Shown: in pieces, positions 52,100-59,431 of the stretch
Numbering within the stretch: position 1 is the stretch's first letter
Layout of the letters: each line of letters starts with the position of its first letter
NCBI GenBank assembly: GCA_035708205.1
Contig: DASSSY010000002.1
Coordinates: 315,184-379,183 of the forward strand
Source of the DNA: DASSSY01 sp035708205
Lineage (GTDB): Bacteria > Bacteroidota > Bacteroidia > Chitinophagales > Chitinophagaceae
DNA length: 64,000 nucleotides
Direction of reading: 5' to 3'
Notes under the pieces: generated by a model
What the model was told of the DNA's origin: nothing
Database searches by the model: none
Seen by the model: the letters and a program-made list of their open reading frames with translations, nothing else
Program-made: the position numbers and the translations under genes

Positions 52100-53209
52100 T
52101 CATTGTTTTGCGGTCAACAAAGGCTGCCCGTTGAAAGTGACGGATTCCAGAAGTTTAGCCCCGACGTTTACAGCGGCTTCCGAAAGTGGCGCGTAATCGA
52201 GATCGGCGCTGTATTGCTGACCTTGATGGATCATCCAGTTCAGCAGATTGACTAACGCTTCGGCTTTTGCCCTGGTGTTGTCACCGTATTTTTGCTCTTT
52301 GTATATAATGACCCAGGAAAATCCCGAAATGGGATAGCCTTCATCCGCCGTGGTATTGGTCAATAATACTTTCCCGTCTGCGGGGATATCGACATTTGCG
52401 GCTGCCGTGACGCTTTCAATACTTGGTTGGATGAATTTGCCCGCCTGGTTCTGAATCCTCGCATAAGGCATCTGGTTCTGAATGGCATATGCCAGCTCAA
52501 CATAGCCGATAGCGCCGGGTGTCTGTCTGATCAGGCCGGCAACGCCCTCGTTGCCTTTTCCGCCCAGGCCCGCGGGCCAGTTTACCGCGGTCCCTGTACC
52601 AACCTTGCTTTTCCAATCGGCGTCCACTTTTGATAAATAATCGGTAAAGATATTGGTGGTGCCGCTGCCGTCGGATCGATGAGCCACTACAATGGCGGTC
52701 GCGGGTAATTTTACCCCAGGGTTGACGGCCTGAATATTGGCATCATTCCATTTGGTGATCTTCCCGAGGAAAATGTCTGCCAGGACTTTCGGACTAAGCT
52801 GCAGGGTCTGGTCGAACCCGGGGAGGTTGTAGCTTATGGTTACGGCACCGGCTGTTATGGGGATGTGGATGACGGCAGCACCGGCATCGTTTTCCTGTTC
52901 CGGCTTCATGGGCGCGTCAGAAGCCCCGAAATCTACCGTTTTATGCGTGAGCTGGGAAATCCCCGCCCCTGATCCAACGGATTGGTAGTTGACCTTAATG
53001 CCGTTCTGCGTGTGATATTCATCGAACATCTTTGAAAACAAAGGGTAATCAAAAGAGCTCCCCGCGCCGAGAATAACGATTTCCTTATTGTTGCTATCCG
53101 GGCTTTTCCCATTACTGGCGTTATTATTGTTGCCACATGAGTTAAAGGCGATCAGAGCCATGAACAGGGTTATTGCCGGAATGATTTTTTTTAAGGTTTG
53201 CTTTTTCAT
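52100..53209 (-). CDS. pstS: Phosphate-binding periplasmic lipoprotein PstS
   Basis: A 369-residue solute-binding protein with a signal peptide and lipobox (FNSC, Cys about 25), then an Asn/Ser-rich spacer. Phosphate-binding loops are visible: ILGAGSSFDYPLFSKM, SVGSGAGISQL, DFGASDAPM and VVAHRSDGSGTTNIFTDYL. Lipidation fixes it to a membrane. It lies 38 bases after the porin gene, so the porin and the transporter are probably one transcription unit. Confidence 0.96.
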   Translation of the reverse strand: MKKQTLKKIIPAITLFMALIAFNSCGNNNNASNGKSPDSNNKEIVILGAGSSFDYPLFSKMFDEYHTQNGIKVNYQSVGSGAGISQLTHKTVDFGASDAPMKPEQENDAGAAVIHIPITAGAVTISYNLPGFDQTLQLSPKVLADIFLGKITKWNDANIQAVNPGVKLPATAIVVAHRSDGSGTTNIFTDYLSKVDADWKSKVGTGTAVNWPAGLGGKGNEGVAGLIRQTPGAIGYVELAYAIQNQMPYARIQNQAGKFIQPSIESVTAAANVDIPADGKVLLTNTTADEGYPISGFSWVIIYKEQKYGDNTRAKAEALVNLLNWMIHQGQQYSADLDYAPLSEAAVNVGAKLLESVTFNGQPLLTAKQ

Positions 53210-53247
53210 TTTTTACTATTTGAATTGAATGATTTATTGAATGATTT

Positions 53248-54420
53248 TTATTTTCCGAAAATATAATAGAAGGTAATGCGATAGGCCAGGTCGTAGTCGT
53301 CCTTGGCGGTTCCGGCAAGGTTACCGTTTTGGCTATGATAGCCAACATACCAGATATTGGGCATCAGGTGGATGTTTTTTACCGGTGTGAAATCCAGGCC
53401 GGCGGTGATGAATTGCTCTTTATTATTCGGGTCGTATTGAGCGCTGAGCCCTTTATAAGTGTAAGCATCGTTATAGTCACTATAAGGATTGAAAAAGTCT
53501 GTCCGAGCAAAGAAGCCTAATTTTTCCCGTATCAAATTTCCGCGAACGAAGAGCGAGATCCCGGCAGCGTTGCCATTGACGGTATCAACGCCTTCGCTTA
53601 GTGAGGTAGTGATGACATCGCTTTGACCATGCCTTAGAAAAGCCTCTGCCCCCGCGGTAAGCGATTTGCCGTTGTAGCTGATCAGGATCTTTTCCATGTT
53701 TTGGGCATGGTGGAAGCCCGGGAGCCAGTCTAATCGTTCATAATCGGCATAAAGGTTAACCATTATTTTCTTGTCGAGGAAAAGTCCGTAAACACTGCCG
53801 TAAAATTTCCTGAAATTATTTTTATCGGCATTGGCGCTGCTGCCGTTCCCGACCATGATATGATAGCCATAATTGCCCCGGCGGTCAAACCGGCCTTTCA
53901 GAGCAACGCCCAGGTCGTAGGATTGGGTTTTGTGCATATCAGCTATGGTCTTTTCAATCGACCGGTAGCCCCAAACCTGTTCCGAGGACGGGCCGAATGC
54001 CGGTGTGCCGGACAGACCGATAACTAAAGTGCTTCCTTTAAAGATATTATTCCATTGAACATTGGCGTATTTTAAAGTCGGCGCTATCTTTGTGGATGTT
54101 TCCCAGTTTTCCGAGGTCAGCAGGAATTCGGATGAAAAGGTTTTGTTGAACCTGAAGTCATAGCCCAGGTAGGCTCTCCGTATGTCGAAGGCATTGGCGC
54201 CTTTGTCAAAACCGGTAAATTGATTGCCTCCTCCTCTTTTCAGCTCATCGCTGTGGGCCTTGTAATAATAATCGCCAAAAACATAGCCCCAGATATGGCC
54301 GGTCATGGGTGCCCCGGCTTTAAACGCCGAGTCTGAAAGGGACAAATACTGGGCCTGTGCCGTTACACTGCCGATCCCGACTATGCAAAGGGCAAGCAGA
54401 AGTGTTTTTGTTTTCTTCAT
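53248..54420 (-). CDS. Outer-membrane porin, phosphate-selective type candidate
   Basis: About 390 residues with a signal peptide (MKKTKTLLLALCIVGIGSVT, ending AQAQ) and many alternating amphipathic strands with aromatic girdles (FDIRRAYLGYDFRFNKTFSS, YADYERLDWLPGFH, LIREKLGFFARTDFFNPYSD), ending in YRITFYYIFGK. It resembles the porin O/P-like barrels of Bacteroidota. Its place as the first gene of the pst operon strongly suggests that it lets phosphate or polyphosphate cross the outer membrane (inference from context). The start is the ATG at 54420; the frame also has one at 54435. Confidence 0.85.
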   Translation of the reverse strand: MKKTKTLLLALCIVGIGSVTAQAQYLSLSDSAFKAGAPMTGHIWGYVFGDYYYKAHSDELKRGGGNQFTGFDKGANAFDIRRAYLGYDFRFNKTFSSEFLLTSENWETSTKIAPTLKYANVQWNNIFKGSTLVIGLSGTPAFGPSSEQVWGYRSIEKTIADMHKTQSYDLGVALKGRFDRRGNYGYHIMVGNGSSANADKNNFRKFYGSVYGLFLDKKIMVNLYADYERLDWLPGFHHAQNMEKILISYNGKSLTAGAEAFLRHGQSDVITTSLSEGVDTVNGNAAGISLFVRGNLIREKLGFFARTDFFNPYSDYNDAYTYKGLSAQYDPNNKEQFITAGLDFTPVKNIHLMPNIWYVGYHSQNGNLAGTAKDDYDLAYRITFYYIFGK

Positions 54421-54435
54421 CAAAGTAAACATCAT

Positions 54436-54822
54436 AGGTGTGTTTTAATTTGATGCAAAGAAACTACCGGTGTATAACCGGAATGTTACGCCATTATTAA
54501 ATTTATATGAAGCGAAAATAGGTCCTCGCCTCTTCTGTTGGTGGGGACAACAACAGGGTGTCGGGGGACAGCGAGTACCTCGATGCAATAATCATAACCT
54601 GTTATTAATTAAAGGTTTTTGTTTTTTCCCGGAAAATTACAGGAAGCGACGTCGCTTGCCAGACCGACCATGATTACATAAAAATGCTATAATTGGCGGA
54701 TAAGCAATTGAGCAGCTATCGCCATCCATATCCAATAATTAAAATTAAGCGCGCGATAATAACGTATTCATAAATGGAATTATAGCGGATAAGGCAATCA
54801 TTACCCGTAACGCAAAAATTCC
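54436..54822. other. Upstream region of the porin-pst operon
   Basis: No gene is seen in this 387-base stretch. Close to the porin start, on the minus strand, TTTCTTTG (54448-54441) is a one-mismatch -7 element. CCGGT and ACCGG at 54467-54471 and 54477-54481 form a short palindrome just upstream of it, a possible operator. The distal half (54500-54822) shows nothing recognisable. Confidence 0.4.
54467..54481. promoter_or_regulatory. Short palindrome near the pst operon promoter
   Basis: CCGGT-GTATA-ACCGG: two 5-base inverted half-sites with a 5-base spacer, about 20 bases upstream of the presumed -7 box. A site for a phosphate-responsive regulator is conceivable but not established; a PhoB box consensus was not recognised. 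Confidence 0.3.
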
Positions 54823-56013
54823 TTACCGAAGCCGGTCCAGGGCTTTTCCTATCCGGTCAACGGCTTCCTTAAGCTGGTCCATGGAAGCCGCGAAGGAGAA
54901 GCGTACACATTGGTCGTCGCCGAAGGCGCTGCCGCTCACACCGGTAACATGGGCGACATGCAGCAAATACATGGCCATATCATCGGCATTATTGACCTGA
55001 TGGTCGCCATTGGATTTACCAAAATAGGCCGAAATATCAGGAAAAGCATAAAAGGCGCCTTCCGGTTCGCTGACCTTAACGTTTGGCAGGCTCTTCAGGG
55101 CGTTGATGAAATATTCCTTGCGTTCCTTAAAGGCTTTGACCATCTCGAAAGTCGGAGTTAAATCGTCGAGCAGGGCAGCGATGCCGGCGCGTTGCGCGAT
55201 GGAATTGGCGCCGGAAGTAATTTGCCCCTGAAGTTTTTCGCAGGCCCTGATCAGTTCCGCCGGACCGGCCATATAGCCCAGGCGCCAGCCGGTCATGGCA
55301 AAGCCTTTGGAGAAACCATTAATCACAATGACCTGTTCCCTGATTTCATCAAACTGGGCGATACTTTCATGTTTGCCTACATAGTTGATGTATTCGTAAA
55401 TCTCATCGCTGATAATGGCAATTCGGGGGTATTTTACAAATACGTCTGCCAGTGCTTTGAGCTCCATTTTACTGTACACCGCACCGGTAGGGTTGCAGGG
55501 CGAGGAAAACATGAACAGCCGGGTTTTGGTGGTAATGGCCGCTTCTAATTTTTCCGGGGTAATTTTAAAATCATCGTCAATACCGCAGGGAACGAAAACG
55601 CATTTGCCTTCGGCCAGGTCCACCTGCGCGGAATAAGTTACCCAGTATGGCGTTGGGATAATCACCTCATCGCCGGGATTGACAATGCTTAAAACGGCAT
55701 TGGCCAAAACCTGCTTGGCGCCGGTGGCCACTAAAATATTTTCCGGCTGGTAGTCTAAGCTATTATCTCTCTTTAATTTGGTAACAATAGCTTTCCTGAG
55801 CTCCGGATAGCCGGCTACGGGCGGATATTTGGTATAACCTTCGTCCATCGCCTCTTTCGCGGCATCAATAATATGCCGGGGTGTACTAAAATCGGGTTCT
55901 CCCAGGCTAAGGCTGATCAGGTCTACACCTTTGTCTTTTAGTTCCCTGGCCAGACGGGCCATTAATAAGGTCTGCGGTTCAGAAATGCGATGGATTAACG
56001 CGGATTGTTGCAT
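54823..56013 (-). CDS. PLP-dependent aminotransferase, aspartate aminotransferase type (class I)
   Basis: A 396-residue fold-type I aminotransferase (subgroup I-gamma, as in Bacteroidota and Thermus). Features are LSLGEPDFSTPRHIIDAAKE, GATGAKQ-type ATGAKQVLANAV, FSSPCNPTGAVYSK, IISDEIYEYINY (the Asp binds the pyridine N) and VINGFSKGFAMTGWRLGY with the Schiff-base Lys at about residue 236. The distal Arg lies in CVRFSFA. It moves the amino group between aspartate or a similar amino acid and 2-oxoglutarate. Substrate range cannot be fixed from sequence. Monocistronic. Confidence 0.93.
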   Translation of the reverse strand: MQQSALIHRISEPQTLLMARLARELKDKGVDLISLSLGEPDFSTPRHIIDAAKEAMDEGYTKYPPVAGYPELRKAIVTKLKRDNSLDYQPENILVATGAKQVLANAVLSIVNPGDEVIIPTPYWVTYSAQVDLAEGKCVFVPCGIDDDFKITPEKLEAAITTKTRLFMFSSPCNPTGAVYSKMELKALADVFVKYPRIAIISDEIYEYINYVGKHESIAQFDEIREQVIVINGFSKGFAMTGWRLGYMAGPAELIRACEKLQGQITSGANSIAQRAGIAALLDDLTPTFEMVKAFKERKEYFINALKSLPNVKVSEPEGAFYAFPDISAYFGKSNGDHQVNNADDMAMYLLHVAHVTGVSGSAFGDDQCVRFSFAASMDQLKEAVDRIGKALDRLR

Positions 56014-56039
56014 GTTTGAAGGATGTTGCTAATTTTATC

Positions 56040-56047
56040 CAAAGGTA
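56040..56047 (-). promoter_or_regulatory. Promoter -7 element for the aminotransferase gene
   Basis: TACCTTTG on the minus strand is a perfect TAnnTTTG box and gives a leader of about 21 bases. No TTTG at -33. Confidence 0.5.
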
Positions 56048-56229
56048 GGTAATATTTGGTAGCACGGGACTTGTTTTGACTGTTTACTATTAGCAGTTGG
56101 CAGTTAGACAATGGTTAATAAAAGCGATACCTTTATCAGCTCATGACCTTAAAATTGACTGATTGGAACGTTTTATTTTTTCCTTTGAAAACCGGCGGAT
56201 GCATTGCCAAAATGTAAGGTTGATCGTTA

Positions 56230-56410
56230 GTGGTTTTAACGCCCGGCTTTCTGATATCCGTAGATTCGGTTATTGGTATTGGCGGTATTCCCCATTGTAT
56301 AGTTTTGGCCTGAAGTCAATGAGGCAGAAACGCTTAAGCGCTCCCGGGCCTTTTCAATAAAAATCCATACCTGCGCCTAAAACGCGGATTTCTTTCAATA
56401 ATTTGATAGG
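56230..56410 (-). pseudogene. Decayed fragment of a second comM gene (C-terminal part)
   Basis: Minus-strand translation gives KLLKEIRVLGAGMDF and, after a 1-base shift, KARERLSVSA. The intact comM has KLLKQICVLDQPGMNLLKKA with MERLSFSA at the corresponding place, so the DNA around GAGCGCTTAAGC is clearly related (56330-56402 versus about 57153-57225). Beyond this the likeness fades and stops accumulate. It is an old duplicate or the remnant of a recombination event next to comM. Confidence 0.6.
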
Positions 56411-56516
56411 TTTGCCTTTTGGAATTAAAAGTTAAGTGTATTTTGTTGTTAAGCTACTATTTTCTGATATAAGGTGGCGCAATATATTCATATGCTGTTC
56501 GTATAGTTACCCAAAA

Positions 56517-56720
56517 ATGGCAACCATTACAATTTTTCGGGAGTATAGCTTTATGCTTTCCATGCGTCAATGGAACGTTTATGCAAATGGTCAATTAGTG
56601 GCTAAGGTGGGCAATTGTAGCCTGGCTACGTTTACCCTTTCTGAAGGCACTTACGACCTTTATTTAAATTCCCCTGATTTCCCGTTTGGCTATCGGAAAA
56701 AGGATTGCACTCAAATGTAA
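56517..56720 (+). CDS. Small hypothetical protein, possibly a shortened beta-sandwich domain
   Basis: A 67-residue frame starting MATITIFREYSFML with RQWNVYANGQLVAKVGNCSL and ATFTLSEGTYDLYLNS. The pattern of a short name-plate strand, a 'xxYxNGxxVxxV' strand and a 'xxTxxLxEGxYxLxxN' strand resembles small PEGA/DUF2846-like beta-sandwich proteins of Bacteroidota, but it ends before the last strands expected. It could be a truncated gene. No operon partners. Confidence 0.45.
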   Translation: MATITIFREYSFMLSMRQWNVYANGQLVAKVGNCSLATFTLSEGTYDLYLNSPDFPFGYRKKDCTQM

Positions 56721-57011
56721 TTCATTTTATAAAAGATGGCAGTTGCAAAAAAAAGGACTGGATAATATAGAGCAAAAAGAAAGGGTGCTGGAAGGGACAT
56801 TCTGAACCCTATTTTGTGTTGATTATCCATAGCGGGTTAAGAATGGAGATTTATCTAATAGCGCTATTTCGGTAAAATATTTTGGTTTGTGAAAAACCAG
56901 GTACTTTCCTTGCCCCTGAATGGTAATAGGCTGTGAGATATTATAGAAAATCCCTTAATGTTTCTTTATGCTTTAATGGAGATCCTCTCTTTGTAAATGA
57001 GGCTGGGCCGC

Positions 57012-58553
57012 TTATCCCGCCCAGCTTTCGCGGTCTAAGCTTCGGTATTGAATAGCTTCCGCCACGTGGTCGGGACGTATTTTTTCCGAGGTATCCAAAT
57101 CGGCAATGGTACGCGATACCTTCAGAATCCTGTCAAAGGCGCGGGCGGAGAAGCTTAAGCGCTCCATAGCCTTTTTCAATAAATTCATGCCCGGTTGGTC
57201 CAGGACACAGATCTGTTTCAGCAATTTGCTGCCCATGACGGCATTGGCATGAATGTGCGGATGATCTTTGAACCGTGCGGATTGCACCGTCCTGGCTTTG
57301 ATGACCCGTTCCCGGATAACCGCGCTGGATTCCGTTTGTTTGGAAGAGGAGAGTTCGGAAAAAGCTACCGGCGTGACTTCAACATGCAGGTCAATCCGGT
57401 CTAACAAGGGACCGGAAATCTTGTTCAGATAGCGTTGCACCATTTGCGGCGAGCAGGTGCATTCTTTTTCCGGGTGATTGTAATAGCCGCAGGGGCAGGG
57501 ATTCATAGAAGCGATAAGCATAAAGCTGGCCGGAAAATCAATGCTCACCTTAGCTCTCGAGATCGTTACTTTCCGTTCTTCCATCGGCTGCCGCATGACC
57601 TCCAGAACGGTACGTTTGAATTCGGGTAGTTCATCCAGGAACAAAACCCCGTTGTGCGCCAAAGAAATTTCGCCCGGCTGGGGGAAGCCACCGCCGCCCA
57701 CCAGGGCCACATCGCTCACCGTATGATGCGGTGAACGGAATGGCCTTTGTGCCACCAGTGAAGCATGTTCAGGCAGTTTACCGGCTACGGAATGTATTTT
57801 CGTGGTTTCTAAGGCTTCCTGAAGGCTTAACGGCGGCAAAATAGTCGGCAGCCGCTTGGCCAGCATGGTTTTTCCCGCCCCCGGCGGGCCGATCAGGATG
57901 GCATTATGACCACCCGCTGCGGCAATTTCCAATGCCCGTTTGATATTTTCCTGGCCTTTAACTTCGCTGAAATCGATGTCGAAATGAGATTGGGCCTCAA
58001 AGAATTCCGCACGGGCATTGACTTCGATCGGCCGGCTTAAAGGCTGGCCGATCAGGATGGCCAGCACCTCGTTAATGGTTTCAGCGCCATAAACGGAAAC
58101 GCCTTGTACCATTGCGGCTTCACGGGCATTTTGTGCCGGCAGGATCAGTCCCTTGAAACCTTCTTTTTTGGCCTGAATGGCCATGGGTAAAGCGCCTTTT
58201 AGCGATCGTAGCCTGCCGTCCAGCGATAATTCACCCATAATGATAAATTCGTTCAACCGGTCGGCATTGACCTGCCCGGAAGCGGCCAACATGCCGATAG
58301 CTATCGGTAAATCATATGCGGAACCTTCTTTCTTCATATCGGCCGGTGCCATATTGATGACCATTTTCATCCGGAGCCTGTCGAAATGATTGTTCTTTAA
58401 GGACGAGAGAATACGTTCAATGCTTTCGCGAACGGCATTGTCGGGCAATCCGACTAAATAATAGCCGAAAGCACCGGGCGTACCATCCACCTCAATGGTT
58501 ATGGTCATGGCTTCAACCCCGTAAACCGCGCTCCCAAATACATTAACCAGCAT
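57012..58553 (-). CDS. comM: YifB/ComM-family Mg-chelatase-like AAA+ ATPase
   Basis: A 513-residue protein with an N-terminal Lon-like/ChlI domain (about 1-175), an AAA+ domain (about 195-400; Walker A GPPGAGKTM, Walker B LFLDELPEF) with a zinc-ribbon-type Cys cluster (NPCPCGYYNHPEKECTCSP), and a C-terminal Mg_chelatase_C part. ComM is a hexameric helicase that promotes branch migration when incoming DNA is integrated during natural transformation. Its presence does not by itself prove competence. It is monocistronic, and a decayed second copy lies about 0.6 kb past its 3' end. Confidence 0.95.
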   Translation of the reverse strand: MLVNVFGSAVYGVEAMTITIEVDGTPGAFGYYLVGLPDNAVRESIERILSSLKNNHFDRLRMKMVINMAPADMKKEGSAYDLPIAIGMLAASGQVNADRLNEFIIMGELSLDGRLRSLKGALPMAIQAKKEGFKGLILPAQNAREAAMVQGVSVYGAETINEVLAILIGQPLSRPIEVNARAEFFEAQSHFDIDFSEVKGQENIKRALEIAAAGGHNAILIGPPGAGKTMLAKRLPTILPPLSLQEALETTKIHSVAGKLPEHASLVAQRPFRSPHHTVSDVALVGGGGFPQPGEISLAHNGVLFLDELPEFKRTVLEVMRQPMEERKVTISRAKVSIDFPASFMLIASMNPCPCGYYNHPEKECTCSPQMVQRYLNKISGPLLDRIDLHVEVTPVAFSELSSSKQTESSAVIRERVIKARTVQSARFKDHPHIHANAVMGSKLLKQICVLDQPGMNLLKKAMERLSFSARAFDRILKVSRTIADLDTSEKIRPDHVAEAIQYRSLDRESWAG

Positions 58554-58742
58554 TACAAATCATTTGTTTTTATATGGTTAAAAGTACGAAAAAAATGTCA
58601 GGAATTGTAAACGGAAGGAAGACCCGATGATATTTTCTGTGATTTGAAGGAGACCTGTGAATAAACTTCCGGGTAGAGTGCGAGGATTTTTGTAATACGA
58701 TGCCGTTGTGAGGAAAATGCCCCAATCCCCAAAACCGGTCAA

Positions 58743-58779
58743 TAAAAAAAGCATTTACAGTCTTATTGCTGTAAATGCT
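58743..58779 (-). terminator. Intrinsic terminator after the DUF3276 gene
   Basis: On the minus strand AGCATTTACAG (58779-58769) pairs perfectly over 11 bases with CTGTAAATGCT (58760-58750), 8-base loop, followed by a run of T (58749-58744). Confidence 0.85.
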
Positions 58780-58804
58780 TTCAAAGAAATATTAATGCAA
58801 ACCG

Positions 58805-59233
58805 TTAGATCTTCCAGGAATCAACGCTGTCGCTTTCAGAACCTGAGTTATCCGCTACGGGAGCGGAAGCTTCAAGAGAAGGAGTCGTTTCCTTATCGTT
58901 CGAAGATTCATATTCGCCGTCTTCCTGATAATCATGATTGAACGCGTCAAAATCAAAATCCGGCATTAATTCGGTCTTTACGTAATCAGCGGTTTCCGTT
59001 AACGCTGTGATGAATTTGTTAAAGTCTTCTTTATAGATAAACATCTTGTGGCGGTCATAGCCATCATCATTGAAACGCTTTTTACTTTCCGTAATGGTAA
59101 TAAAATAATCATTTCCGCGCGTCTCCCGAACGTCAAAGAAATAGGTTCTTCTTTTCCCTGCCTTAATCCTTTTGCTGTAAATGCTTTCGGGATTGTGTCT
59201 TTCATCAAAATTTCTGTTATTGTCGTACGCCAC
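58805..59233 (-). CDS. PUR-alpha-like nucleic-acid-binding protein (DUF3276)
   Basis: A 142-residue protein of the Bacteroidota/Spirochaete PUR-alpha family (PF11680), single-stranded DNA/RNA-binding proteins with a beta-sheet-helix PUR repeat. The core is IYSKRIKAGKRRTYFFDVRE, NDYFITITESKKRF and HKMFIYKEDFNKFITALTET; the tail from about residue 100 is acidic and unstructured. The longer frame to 59329 is not used: a complete promoter (59279-59309) would start transcription near 59273, and the GTG at 59233 gives the usual family start (AYDNNRNFDERHNPESIYSK). The function in bacteria is not well established. Confidence 0.88.
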   Translation of the reverse strand: MAYDNNRNFDERHNPESIYSKRIKAGKRRTYFFDVRETRGNDYFITITESKKRFNDDGYDRHKMFIYKEDFNKFITALTETADYVKTELMPDFDFDAFNHDYQEDGEYESSNDKETTPSLEASAPVADNSGSESDSVDSWKI

Positions 59234-59278
59234 TTTTCGAAGTTTAATTGAGTAAATAAATGATTTGATATCGACACG

Positions 59279-59309
59279 CAAAGTTAACCATCTAATCTTT
59301 TTATCCAAA
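59279..59309 (-). promoter_or_regulatory. Promoter of the DUF3276 gene
   Basis: On the minus strand TTTG (59309-59306), 19 bases, then TAACTTTG (59286-59279), an ideal Bacteroidota promoter. It gives a leader of about 40 bases to the GTG at 59233. Confidence 0.7.
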
Positions 59310-59431
59310 TAAATTTGGTTTTTTTTCAAGCTGCTGAATATGGGTTTACATTTATTTTACCCTGTTCCATTGCCCGTTCAGTTGATTGTTTTGATGCTTT
59401 GCGTGCCGGTTTACGGGTTGATGGCCAATGC

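Larger units (their letters stand above)
56014..57011. other. Gene-poor 1 kb gap with a decayed comM fragment and one small frame
   Basis: It contains the aminotransferase promoter, a degenerate minus-strand remnant of the 3' end of comM (about 56230-56410) and a 67-codon plus-strand frame at 56517-56720. From 56721 to 57011 nothing recognisable is seen. The many stops and AT-rich composition suggest a decaying region. Confidence 0.55.

Noticed and set aside
59234..59329. N-terminal extension of the DUF3276 protein
   Set aside because: A complete promoter lies inside it, and the GTG at 59233 gives the normal family start.
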